Source: Sulfurovum sp. TSL6
GTDB lineage: Bacteria > Campylobacterota > Campylobacteria > Campylobacterales > Sulfurovaceae
Assembly (NCBI RefSeq): GCF_019972115.1
Contig: NZ_BPFJ01000001.1
Coordinates: 434,001-498,000 of the forward strand
Direction of reading: 5' to 3'
DNA: 64,000 nt
How positions within the stretch are numbered: the stretch's first letter is position 1; each line of letters starts with the position of its first letter. Of the stretch, positions 53,296 to 61,366 are shown piece after piece. Below the pieces are notes generated by a model. The model ran no database searches and was not told where the DNA came from. It saw only the letters and a list, made by a program, of their open reading frames with translations. A program made the translations under genes and the position numbers.

Positions 53296-54159
53296 ATGGA
53301 TATAGGCGAAGAGACTATAGAAGATACCTTTAATATCAACAAAGTGCTAAAAACTTTGTTTTCTTCTGTAAAAGAAATTGCAAATGAAAAGCGTATCGAA
53401 CTTATTTATGAAATGGATTCGACAATACCAAGAAAATTACGGGGTGATTCTGAATCCCTGTTATTATTGCTTAGTAAAATACTCACTTTTGTTTTTCAAA
53501 ATAGTGATAGAAAGGAAATTGTATTATCTCTTTCTTCTGTTGAAGATTTTTTGTATGAAGAGTTTATATCTTTTAGGATTCAAGAGACCAATATTGAAAA
53601 AGAAAAACTTCTGGCATTTTTACAAATACACGCAAGTAAAGACATTGAAATGCTTGGCGGTAAGATCGTTGATGATCATGAAAATATTTCAGACATACAC
53701 TTAAGTATACCTTTTAAGAATTTTGAATTGGGCTTTAGACGTCATTATAGACTCCCAGATAAAAATGTAGTTGGGAAAAAGGTCTTACTGCTCTGTTCAA
53801 ATGATAAAACTGGACAAAGCCTTAAAAAGATGTTTAAATATTTTCATTATGAAGTTGATGTAGGAATGGAGGAATTAAAGAAAAACGGTAATGATCTGGG
53901 GTTATATGATATCTTGATCGTAAGTGAAACAATTTTTACTGAAAAAATCAAAGAGACGATTTCTAAAGTCCAAGAACGAGCACCACTCAAATATGCATTA
54001 CTTAGAGATCACGATGATCTAGATGATGATATAAAAACAGACTCTGAGCATTTTATCAAACCTATTACACAAGAAAAGATATTTGATCTGATCATGTCCC
54101 TTTATGATGATAAACCTAGTACAGACAAGAGTGATACAGCTAAGATAGAAAATGCATGA
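53296..54159 (+). CDS. degenerate histidine-kinase ATPase plus pseudo-receiver protein
   Basis: The 287-residue protein aligns by pattern with the second half of hybrid kinases. Residues 10-145 follow a HATPase domain (FNINKVLKTLFSSVKEIANEKRIEL, RGDSESLLLLLSKIL, then MLGGKIVDDHENISDIHLSIPF), but the N-box Asn is lost and the DxGxG box reads ETNIEKEK. Residues 155-270 follow a receiver (VGKKVLLLCSND, YDILIVSETIF, HFIKPIT) with Ser where the phospho-Asp should be. There is no His domain. The ATG has GGGAGG upstream and is preceded by an in-frame stop, so it is not a broken longer gene. A non-catalytic binding role is inferred. Confidence 0.75.
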   Translation: MDIGEETIEDTFNINKVLKTLFSSVKEIANEKRIELIYEMDSTIPRKLRGDSESLLLLLSKILTFVFQNSDRKEIVLSLSSVEDFLYEEFISFRIQETNIEKEKLLAFLQIHASKDIEMLGGKIVDDHENISDIHLSIPFKNFELGFRRHYRLPDKNVVGKKVLLLCSNDKTGQSLKKMFKYFHYEVDVGMEELKKNGNDLGLYDILIVSETIFTEKIKETISKVQERAPLKYALLRDHDDLDDDIKTDSEHFIKPITQEKIFDLIMSLYDDKPSTDKSDTAKIENA

Positions 54160-54170
54160 TCTTAAAATAG

Positions 54171-54204
54171 AAACCTTATAAAATTATATAATTTTATAAG
54201 GTTT
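54171..54204. repeat. perfect 34-bp palindrome, copy P6
   Basis: AAACCTTATAAAATTAT is followed at once by its exact reverse complement, 17 bp each side with no loop. It starts 11 bp after the pseudo-kinase stop. The flank TTTTGCAAACAGGACATTT resembles that of P1 (TTTTGGAAACAAAACATTT). Confidence 0.88.
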
Positions 54205-54374
54205 TGCAAACAGGACATTTTGTCCGATATTGCCAGGTATCAACAAATAACAGAATACTTTGTCCAAATAATTGCTATTTACAGCCTAAAAAAACATAAG
54301 TAATTATTATAATCTTATGAATAACTAGAAAAATATACAAATTCTACCTATTTTCATTAATATCAAGACATATT

Positions 54375-54438
54375 TGATATACTCTTAATACTGAAATATC
54401 GTAATAAAAGGACATTATGTTCTTTGAATAAATAGTTA
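54375..54438 (+). repeat. 64-bp leader repeat, copy 2
   Basis: This matches the copy at 21488-21551 at 60 of 64 positions, including AAGGACATT, the four-codon frame starting ATGTTC, and the final AATAGTTA. After GTTA the two loci are unrelated. It possibly carries a promoter (TTGATA, 17 bp, TATCGT). Confidence 0.9.
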
Positions 54439-54451
54439 GCCAAGGAATTAT

Positions 54452-54829
54452 ATGAACGAAGAACCCGATACTATTAGAGCATTAATCCAACACGAAAACG
54501 AGATGACAAATCATCGCATGAACTGGTTCCTGATTTTGCAGGGGTTCATGTTTGCTGGTATTGCCTTCGCATGGGATAAGAGCACGGCGCTTTGTGTTGT
54601 CTTCTCTATTGTAGGCATTCTCAGTTCGATTTCAGTTGGAATTCTCTTACGATATGGAATTCAGGCGATTAGAGACCTAGATCGGAAGTCTCGAGACACA
54701 ACAATCGGGAAAGGTAGCGAGGAAATAGCCCCGTTTATGCATTTCTTGCTTCCTTGGCACTTCTTGCCATTTACGATGATTGTGGCATGGACGGCGATGA
54801 TTATCATTAAGTTGGCGAAGATTGTCTAA
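54452..54829 (+). CDS. integron-cassette-like two-helix membrane protein
   Basis: The 125-residue protein has a charged start (MNEEPDTIRALIQHENEMTNHRMNWFLILQGFMF), two or three membrane helices and a C-terminal helix near IVAWTAMIIIKLAKIV. Very similar small membrane proteins are common in integron gene cassettes, from memory of that literature. Codon use (cgg, gcg, ggc) is clearly GC-richer than in neighbours, pointing to recent transfer. The TAA stop lies inside the R'' box of an attC-like site, a hallmark of cassettes. AAGGA precedes the ATG. Function is unknown. Confidence 0.82.
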   Translation: MNEEPDTIRALIQHENEMTNHRMNWFLILQGFMFAGIAFAWDKSTALCVVFSIVGILSSISVGILLRYGIQAIRDLDRKSRDTTIGKGSEEIAPFMHFLLPWHFLPFTMIVAWTAMIIIKLAKIV

Positions 54830-54894
54830 CAAACGGGTCGAGTTCGACGCATAAAACCTAGCGGTTTTAGCGCGTCTCACCCAAAACGTTACAC
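54824..54894 (+). other. attC-like recombination site
   Basis: A 71-bp imperfect hairpin is bounded by GTCTAAC (54824-54830, fits the R'' consensus RYYYAAC) and GTTACAC (54888-54894, near GTTRRRY). Inside, ACGGGT pairs with ACCC, GAG...GACGC with GCGCGTCTC, and TAAAACC with GGTTTTA, leaving bulges as in attC sites. No integrase gene is in the window. Confidence 0.75.
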
Positions 54895-54907
54895 ACTTTT
54901 CATTTCA

Positions 54908-54958
54908 TTCCCTAAAAACGAAAACCTTATAAAATGTTCTATATAGGAGGTTTTATAA
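54908..54958. repeat. CCTTATAA-type palindrome remnant, copy P7
   Basis: TTCCCTAAAAACGAAAACCTTATAAAATGTTC recalls the P4 lead-in and the P5 left arm, but the right arm is degenerate (GGAGGTTTTATAA). It directly follows the attC-like site. An AGGAGG and a 15-codon frame (54958-55005) lie at its end; the frame is probably not a real gene. Confidence 0.6.
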
Positions 54959-55016
54959 TGAAAACTATAAAAGAAAACATACACTCTAAAGAGTTTAAGA
55001 AGTGAATGGAAAGAGA

Positions 55017-56159
55017 TCAGTATGTAGCTTTTAAACGTAGATAATAGCTGTTCTCTACACTCCCAAATTCACTCTCATTATTTCCGGTATACAGCATAGC
55101 ACCTACGGCTATGGATGCATCATCACTGATACTGTATTCTATTAGGGGGGAGATAAAACTACTTTGGTCTTCTGGATTATGTATTACACTTACAGCACCG
55201 CTATAGAGCAGGTTGAAGTCATAATAGGCTGATGCTCCTACATAATCAGAAGAGAAGTGACGGTTATAGCCTAGACTGCTTTCTTGGAAGTTGAGTATCT
55301 CATCAGCCGTGTAGGTTTTTGAAGAGTGGAGCCATTCAGTCATGACTGTAAGTCCATTGACAAAGCCATAGTCAGCCCCCACTATGGTCTGGTAGAACTC
55401 CTTATCTAAAAGTTTATCTTTGTAGAAACCTCCTTCGCTTCGCCACTCTATACCGGTATCAAAAAGATTCCCCTCTATCTCATAAGCTATCATTTGGGCA
55501 TCATTGCTTGAGTAGACATCCAGTGCTACATCACCAATAGCAACATTGCCTTTGACCCTTCCTGCATACTTGTAACTGTTATCTTCTCGTTTTGCAACCA
55601 CTCCCATTGCTTGACTCAGCTCTCCCAGTGCATAGGTATACGAAAGGGCAACATTACCGTAGATCTGATCGGGTTCAAGTGCAAGGGGGTTTCTGGGATT
55701 GAAGAGATCAGTAGGTGTCCATATCCTTCCCACACCCATCGTGATCTTTTGCAAACCAAAGAGCAGGTTATGCTTTGCATCGCCATAACCGACATAAAAA
55801 CGGTGAAGTCTTCCGAACACTTCGCCTTTTTCATAATCTTTGGCATTGGTTTCTATGTTAAAGGGCGTATCCGCATTGATAGAGCGTAAGAACTGGTATT
55901 CAAAACTCTCTATATACGTTTCACCGTAATAGTTGTCTATATCTGCGATGATAGTGGCAAACCAGTTTCCCTCTTTGATCTTATCCGTTATTCGAAGTCT
56001 GTTGTAGTTATAGAGGGTTCGATCATCTTCAGCATAGGGTATCTTGGAGATTGTATAATTTGTGTTCTCTATGGTAAGGTCATGATCTACGGCCATGAGT
56101 GGTACCGTTAGACAGAGTAGTGTGAGATAGTTAACGATCTTCAACGACAACTCCATCAT
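55017..56159 (-). CDS. outer membrane beta-barrel protein of the export operon
   Basis: The 380-residue protein has a signal peptide (ending near PLMA) and a long series of amphipathic strands, with RLHRFYVGYGDAKHNLLFGLQKITMGVGRIWTPTDLFNPRNP near the middle and a C-terminal SYYLRLKATY. The RIWTPTDLFNPRNP segment is seen in DUF1302-like barrels associated with LolCDE/MMPL-type exporters. It overlaps the ABC ATPase gene by 29 bp and ends the operon. Two adjacent ATGs (56159, 56156) may start it. It may be the outer membrane receiver or channel for the exported lipid or lipoprotein. Confidence 0.85.
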   Translation of the reverse strand: MMELSLKIVNYLTLLCLTVPLMAVDHDLTIENTNYTISKIPYAEDDRTLYNYNRLRITDKIKEGNWFATIIADIDNYYGETYIESFEYQFLRSINADTPFNIETNAKDYEKGEVFGRLHRFYVGYGDAKHNLLFGLQKITMGVGRIWTPTDLFNPRNPLALEPDQIYGNVALSYTYALGELSQAMGVVAKREDNSYKYAGRVKGNVAIGDVALDVYSSNDAQMIAYEIEGNLFDTGIEWRSEGGFYKDKLLDKEFYQTIVGADYGFVNGLTVMTEWLHSSKTYTADEILNFQESSLGYNRHFSSDYVGASAYYDFNLLYSGAVSVIHNPEDQSSFISPLIEYSISDDASIAVGAMLYTGNNESEFGSVENSYYLRLKATY

Positions 56160-56802
56160 CTAGTACTATGATACGTTTTGACTGTTCCAGCACATATTTG
56201 TCATGAGAAGCGAAAATGACGGTAACTTGCTCTTTTTCATTGAGTGTGCGTAGCATATTCATAAGGCGCGCACTGTTTTTGGAATCCAGGTTTGCTGTGG
56301 GCTCATCTGCAAGTATCAGTTTGGGACGTGAAGCGACGGCACGGGCTACTGCTACACGCTGCTGCTGACCACCGCTGATCTCACCGGGAAGTTTGTCTAG
56401 TAGATCCTCTATCTGTAAGATCTCTGCCAATTCCACAGTACGTGCATCGATCTCTTTTGTATCAAACTTGAGCAGTTTCATGATGAAGCCTATGTTTTCT
56501 CGAACCGTGAGTACATGTATGAGATTGTAGGCTTGGAAGATAAAACCGATATCATGCAGTCTCAGCTTTGCCATTTTTTCTTCACTGTAAGCCGATATCT
56601 CTTCCCCCTCAAAAAATATCTCGCCGCTTGTAGCAGAATCAAGCCCGCCTATAATATTCAGAAGGGTTGTTTTACCAGAGCCTGACTCACCGCTGAGTGT
56701 GGTGAACTCTCCTTTTTCAAAGGTAAGATTGATATCGCTCAGGGCTTTGACCTCTTTTGGAGTATCAGGGTAGAATGTTTTATAGACATGGTTGAGTTTC
56801 AT
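56131..56802 (-). CDS. ABC transporter ATPase, LolD/MacB-like
   Basis: The 223-residue ATPase has the LolD/MacB layout: KEVKALSDINLTFEKGEF, Walker A SGESGSGKTT, Q loop FIFQAYNLIHVLTV, signature ISGGQQQRVAVARA, Walker B LILADEPTANLD and the switch His in FASHDKY. Such ATPases drive mechanotransmission-type exporters through two FtsX-fold permeases, which are encoded just upstream. It overlaps both neighbours (4 bp and 29 bp). Confidence 0.94.
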   Translation of the reverse strand: MKLNHVYKTFYPDTPKEVKALSDINLTFEKGEFTTLSGESGSGKTTLLNIIGGLDSATSGEIFFEGEEISAYSEEKMAKLRLHDIGFIFQAYNLIHVLTVRENIGFIMKLLKFDTKEIDARTVELAEILQIEDLLDKLPGEISGGQQQRVAVARAVASRPKLILADEPTANLDSKNSARLMNMLRTLNEKEQVTVIFASHDKYVLEQSKRIIVLDDGVVVEDR

Positions 56803-58028
56803 AACATTTTTCCTTGTATGACCTGTATAGGTTTGATCTTTTTAAGCTTTCTTAGAGGCCATATCACTGAAAGCAGGGTAGCAAAAAATACAGCAAAAAA
56901 AGCTTGAAAGAAATAGTAGAGATGCATATTGGCATACATGACAGCACTATATCCATAGAGTTCTAATCCTGCTTCAAAAGAGCGCATATCTACACCTTCA
57001 GTTGACATATACAAAAGGAAGATCCATCCCCCAAAAGCGCCTGCAAGATAACCAATCAGACCTAGAAAGGAGGCTTCCATAATGATCTGGTTTCTTACAG
57101 TTGTGTAGGGAGTTCCGATAGCTAGCATGATACTGAACTCACGTATCCGCTCTAAAACAGAGACAAGCATCACACCGAAGATACCCAGAGCAGCGACAAT
57201 AAAGACGATCGCATATGAGGCTAGATTGAAGATATTCATATACTCTTGCATCTGTATCAGTAAAGGATAGAGTTCATCCCAGCGAAGCACATCGATATCA
57301 GGAAAGTGTTTTTTCAGTTCCTGTTGCACTATAGGGATATGCTCGGCATCTTTCACACGCAAAGCTATCTGGGTGGCACTTTGATGTACATGTAGAAATT
57401 TTGACATCTTTTCCATGGAGATAAAAACAGTATGGTCATCAATAGAAGGGTTGCCTGTTTTGAGAATACCGCTGATTCGAAAAGAGATAGCGTTGATCTC
57501 ACCTGTCGCGTCTTGTGCCGTAAAGATCACACGGCTTCCTATGTTCAGGTTGAATTTTTTAGCTAATGCCGAACCGATCAGTGCGTTTTGATTCTTTTCC
57601 CCAAAGCTATACTCTCCTTGGGTGATGAAGGAATCAATCCCACCGAAATTCTGTTCATTTTCCAAAGAGATGCCTTTGAGGACGGCTCCAAGTGATTTGT
57701 GCGCGGTGGCAATGAGACCCTCTTTTTCCAAACGTACCGAGTAAGCTTCAATGGCATCGATCTTGGAGAAAGCCTCTACATAGTTTGAAACAGGAGTGAG
57801 TCTGTATTCCAGACTTTTGTTCAATCTATACTTTTTATTGTAGAGAGATATCTCTCCTGAGTCACTGCGGATGGTTGTATTGATCAAATGGAGGATCATA
57901 CCATCATAGAGTCCCTGCAGTCCAAGCAGACCGCTAAGACTTAAACCGATCATCATGATCACCATCAAAGAGCGGGTCTTACGCCTCCAGATACTCAGCC
58001 AGGCAAGGTGTTTTGCTATTTTAAACAT
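56799..58028 (-). CDS. FtsX/LolC-like ABC permease 2
   Basis: The 409-residue inner membrane protein has one N-terminal helix (SLMVIMMIGLSLSGLLGLQGL), a large periplasmic domain of the MacB_PCD type, and three C-terminal helices with the FtsX-type coupling segment VSVLERIREFSIMLAIGTPYTTVRNQIIMEA. It forms the transporter with the permease encoded upstream (overlap 8 bp). The substrate is probably a lipid, lipoprotein or hydrophobic peptide, judged from the LolA-like partner. Confidence 0.92.
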   Translation of the reverse strand: MFKIAKHLAWLSIWRRKTRSLMVIMMIGLSLSGLLGLQGLYDGMILHLINTTIRSDSGEISLYNKKYRLNKSLEYRLTPVSNYVEAFSKIDAIEAYSVRLEKEGLIATAHKSLGAVLKGISLENEQNFGGIDSFITQGEYSFGEKNQNALIGSALAKKFNLNIGSRVIFTAQDATGEINAISFRISGILKTGNPSIDDHTVFISMEKMSKFLHVHQSATQIALRVKDAEHIPIVQQELKKHFPDIDVLRWDELYPLLIQMQEYMNIFNLASYAIVFIVAALGIFGVMLVSVLERIREFSIMLAIGTPYTTVRNQIIMEASFLGLIGYLAGAFGGWIFLLYMSTEGVDMRSFEAGLELYGYSAVMYANMHLYYFFQAFFAVFFATLLSVIWPLRKLKKIKPIQVIQGKML

Positions 58029-59241
58029 ATCGCATCGCCTCCATTGCAGTAAGTTTATTGACCTTGAAGATCGGATAGAGTATGGCTGCCAGATTGAGTA
58101 TAAAGATCGTCAGCGCATTCCATGTTATGGTAAAGAGATCAAAGTTCATAGGTATTTCATCACTGACCACACCATACTCTTTATAAGTCTCAGCGATACC
58201 CGATATCACGATAGGATTGAGTTCAAAGTAGTAGGCGATGGAAGCACCGATGAGGGTACCCAGGATGATGCTGATCGCAGCAAGGATCAGGATTTCAATA
58301 AAAAGCATTCTAAAAATATCTTTAGATGTCAGCCCCAAAGCACGCAATAGGCCTATTTCACGTGCCCGCGTATAGATACTGACATAGGAGAATATCATGA
58401 TCACAAAAAAGATCACTATAAAAAAGATGGAGATGGAGATATATCCGAAAATGGAATCCACCAACATCGCTTGTACCAGTGCTGTGAGAAGTGTTTTCCA
58501 GTTGACTGCTTCATACCCTGAAGGGAGTGATTTTTGTAGATCTGTGGTCATTTTATCTATCTTATCATTGTTATGGAAGTCAAGGGTAAAATAACTGGCT
58601 ATATTTTCACTCATCATCACGGTGTCAAGATAGGATTTGTTGACAAAGGCCGATTGGGAATCAAATTCGAAAAGACCCGTTTTGAAGATTCCTTTCACGG
58701 TAAAAAGATCCGCAGCGATGGAGTAATCGACGGAAGAACCAACCAGTGCTATCTCGCTGCCTACATTCACTTTAAGACGTTCGGATAGTTCAGACCCAAT
58801 GTAGATGGCATTGGTGTCCGTATCTTTAAGGTATGCACCTTTGACAAGTGAATCGTGCAGTTTACTCAGCATTTTTTCGCGGGAAGGAATGATTCCTCCA
58901 ATGAGACTTCCTATAGCTTTTTCCTCTCCAGAGAGCAGCGCATAGGTTTCAAACCTGGGACTATAGACTTTGATAGAAGAGTCTTTTGCAAGTATTGCAT
59001 CAATACTATCAGCATCTTCGATGAGATGATCATAGCCACTTTCATCTCTATATCCATCAAGGTTCACATGTGCATACCCCGTATAGATCTCCACAGAGCT
59101 TTTGATGATCTGATGATGCGAACCATCCATCAGTGCAACATAGCTGATGAAGAGAATGGTGCTGAAGGTACTCAGAAGCAGTGTGGTAATACTTCTGCCC
59201 TTGGATTTCACAATATTTCTAAATGCAAGCGAATAAAGCAT
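58021..59241 (-). CDS. FtsX/LolE-like ABC permease 1
   Basis: The 406-residue protein has the same build as the next gene: an N-terminal helix after NIVKSKGRSITTLLLSTFSTILFISYVALMDG, a periplasmic domain, and C-terminal helices with IYTRAREIGLLRALGLTSKDIFRMLFIEI, the FtsX signature. The two permeases are distant paralogs and likely form a heterodimer as LolC/LolE do. GAGG precedes the ATG, 6 bp after the LolA-like gene. Confidence 0.92.
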   Translation of the reverse strand: MLYSLAFRNIVKSKGRSITTLLLSTFSTILFISYVALMDGSHHQIIKSSVEIYTGYAHVNLDGYRDESGYDHLIEDADSIDAILAKDSSIKVYSPRFETYALLSGEEKAIGSLIGGIIPSREKMLSKLHDSLVKGAYLKDTDTNAIYIGSELSERLKVNVGSEIALVGSSVDYSIAADLFTVKGIFKTGLFEFDSQSAFVNKSYLDTVMMSENIASYFTLDFHNNDKIDKMTTDLQKSLPSGYEAVNWKTLLTALVQAMLVDSIFGYISISIFFIVIFFVIMIFSYVSIYTRAREIGLLRALGLTSKDIFRMLFIEILILAAISIILGTLIGASIAYYFELNPIVISGIAETYKEYGVVSDEIPMNFDLFTITWNALTIFILNLAAILYPIFKVNKLTAMEAMRYV

Positions 59242-59247
59242 ATATCA

Positions 59248-59979
59248 CTACCTCGAATAGCGCTTTAACGCCTGTTTCGTAAAATAAGAAGGATCTATTT
59301 TGGTGTCAAAATTGACCTTCTCAAAGATCACTTTTGTACGATTCTTCTTTTTATTTGGATCCAGAGGTTTTAGTTCCATGACCATAGGGATCCTGTGTGA
59401 ACCATGCTGTTCTATTTTAGAGAATGTCATGATCCTTACTTTTTCCATCAAGTCATCATAAAAAACCTCTTTGATCGGTACAGCATTTTTGAGGTCGACA
59501 TCGATGATGATCTTTCCCCAAACCACAGCAGCGTTGGGTTTCGGGATCAGCTCTAATGTAGCGTCATTTCCCTGTTTTGAGAGAATTTTCGCATTGTAGT
59601 CTTCTTCCAAAGAACTCTCTTTGACCATATCGTCATTGGTAAAATCACTGCCCATCCAGCTTTGCAGCATCATAGATGGCGGTATTTTGATGGTACGCTC
59701 TATCTTGGGAATATACTGCCACATTTGATTGTCGATCTTTAAAAAGGTAATGCCCTTGTCTTTTTTGGGGTAGAGTATTTTGATAAAACTCTTGTCGTTC
59801 CCTTCGGACCAGCTTTCTATCTTGACTGTGCGTTTGCCACGCTTCGAGGTAACGATCATACTCATAGTGGAGTACATGTAGTCACCACGGAGATTTTTTT
59901 CAAGTTTTTTGATGATGGCCTGAGCTTCGTTGGCATTCAGAAAGAGGGTAATAAAAAGTAAAGAGACCAAAGATTTCAT
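59248..59979 (-). CDS. LolA-like outer membrane lipoprotein-sorting protein
   Basis: The 243-residue protein has a signal peptide (MKSLVSLLFITLFLNA) and the LolA-like fold of the family often encoded with LolCDE-like or MMPL exporters: MSMIVTSKRGKRTVKIESWSEGNDKSFIKILYPKKDKGITFLKIDNQMWQYIPKIERTIKIP, then SWMGSDFTNDDMVKESS. It probably carries a hydrophobic cargo across the periplasm from the ABC exporter to the outer membrane. It is the first gene of the operon, with AAGGGG before the ATG. Confidence 0.92.
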   Translation of the reverse strand: MKSLVSLLFITLFLNANEAQAIIKKLEKNLRGDYMYSTMSMIVTSKRGKRTVKIESWSEGNDKSFIKILYPKKDKGITFLKIDNQMWQYIPKIERTIKIPPSMMLQSWMGSDFTNDDMVKESSLEEDYNAKILSKQGNDATLELIPKPNAAVVWGKIIIDVDLKNAVPIKEVFYDDLMEKVRIMTFSKIEQHGSHRIPMVMELKPLDPNKKKNRTKVIFEKVNFDTKIDPSYFTKQALKRYSR

Positions 59980-60021
59980 ATAAACCCCTTTCTTTTTATT
60001 ATAGCAAAATAGTAAACAGGT

Positions 60022-61197
60022 TTATTTTAGTTTTTCAATTCTCTTGGCATACAGTAAAAACACTATGCCAACAAACACGATACATGCTGTCACATAGAGT
60101 GTGGAGTGATAGTTTCCAAAATAATCGATCAGAGCGATACTGTATAGTGGTGCACCCACCTGACCTATGCCATAAGCAGCAGTCATGGATCCCATAAGTA
60201 CTACCGGATTTTTACCGGCCAGGTGACCTCCAAGATTTAAAAAGAGTGCCACAAGACCTATGAAAGTACTGCCATAAAGTGCACCGCTGAGCAGGTTCAG
60301 TAGGATGTTGCTACTCATTGCGGGTATCAGAATACCTATGATCTGTAGAGCCATTGCGATGATAATGACATTGACACTGCCATAGGTATGAGCGAGTCTC
60401 ATCCAGAGTATGGAAGAGGGGATACCTGCGATACCTACTATAAGCCAACCAAGGTTTCCATACCCTTCCAATCCTTCAAGAGAATTAATAATGTCTGGTA
60501 AAAAAGTACCTTGTACGACAAAGCCGACACCCTCGGTGAAATAGGCCAATATCAGAAGTATCACATAGGGAGAGAATATTGACTTTGAGAGCGGGTGTTT
60601 GACCACTTCTTGTTTGACCACTGTATCAAAAGATAAAATATAAAGCGTATAAAAAGTAAGGATAAAAGCAAACAGGGATAAAGCAAGCCAAGCATCAGCC
60701 CATGTGCCTTTTTTCAGCACATACTGGCTGAGTAGTTCTGAAATGACTATAGCAAAACCAATACCGCTGAAGTGTATGCCCATAGCTTTTGTTTTACTCT
60801 CAAAGTTCAGTTTGACCATGACGATGGCACCACCTACGATAAGGACCATGGCAGAGCCGAAACCAGCGATAATTCTTGAGATCAGCCACAATGTTTCATT
60901 GGTAGTAGTTGCCAGCACAAGTGTTGTAAGGATACTTAAGATCATACCTATCCTAAAGTACTTTACTTTTGTGTTGATGTCTTTGATAAATATAGAAAAA
61001 ACAGCACCAGCCAGATAGCCTGCAAAATTACATGATGCCAATAGACCGGCATAGGTGAGGGACAAGAAGTCTTCAAGCATAGATGGAAGAAGTGAAGTAA
61101 AGGCAAACCTTGCTACACCTACACCTACGACGATAGCGAGTATACCAGCCAGGAGTATAGCAGTGTTATTGTTCTTATCGAAAAGCGTCTTTATCAT
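60022..61197 (-). CDS. YbfB/YjiJ-type MFS transporter
   Basis: The 391-residue protein has 12 membrane helices and the YbfB/YjiJ signature near the N-terminus (GVGVARFAFTSLLPSMLED). Internal segments with GSAMVLIVGG and GSMTAAYGIGQVGAPLY also fit. Members are presumed exporters with unknown substrates. It is divergent from the GGDEF-EAL gene and lies 42 bp before the LolA-like gene, so it could be the first gene of the export operon. Confidence 0.9.
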   Translation of the reverse strand: MIKTLFDKNNNTAILLAGILAIVVGVGVARFAFTSLLPSMLEDFLSLTYAGLLASCNFAGYLAGAVFSIFIKDINTKVKYFRIGMILSILTTLVLATTTNETLWLISRIIAGFGSAMVLIVGGAIVMVKLNFESKTKAMGIHFSGIGFAIVISELLSQYVLKKGTWADAWLALSLFAFILTFYTLYILSFDTVVKQEVVKHPLSKSIFSPYVILLILAYFTEGVGFVVQGTFLPDIINSLEGLEGYGNLGWLIVGIAGIPSSILWMRLAHTYGSVNVIIIAMALQIIGILIPAMSSNILLNLLSGALYGSTFIGLVALFLNLGGHLAGKNPVVLMGSMTAAYGIGQVGAPLYSIALIDYFGNYHSTLYVTACIVFVGIVFLLYAKRIEKLK

Positions 61198-61252
61198 AGT
61201 TGTCTTTTTTTTCGCATTATAGTAACAGTAGACTTAATAAGGAGTCGTAAAA

Positions 61253-61315
61253 ATGTCATACATGAGAAGAAATTGTTTCATGGTTTTGTCTCCTCATAGT
61301 CTATGGTATAGATGA
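61253..61315 (+). CDS. possible 20-residue peptide (doubtful)
   Basis: A short frame MSYMRRNCFMVLSPHSLWYR has AAGGAG 8 bp before its ATG and sits alone between the divergent MFS and GGDEF-EAL genes. No other support exists. It might be a leader peptide or chance. Confidence 0.2.
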   Translation: MSYMRRNCFMVLSPHSLWYR

Positions 61316-61366
61316 ATATGTATATTTTAATCTCATGTTATAAAAAATCATTATAGAATAATCATT

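Noticed and set aside
54958-55005. 15-codon gene with AGGAGG after the attC-like site
   Set aside because: It is short and ends in TGA; reading through gives only a few more residues into the barrel gene's 3' end. Probably a chance frame or a gene remnant.
61199-61250. Ninth copy of the two-box promoter, on the minus strand before the YbfB-type MFS gene
   Set aside because: TGTATGACA and a TATAAT occur at the right distances, but the second box reads ACTCCTT, matching only one of seven positions of CTACGAA.
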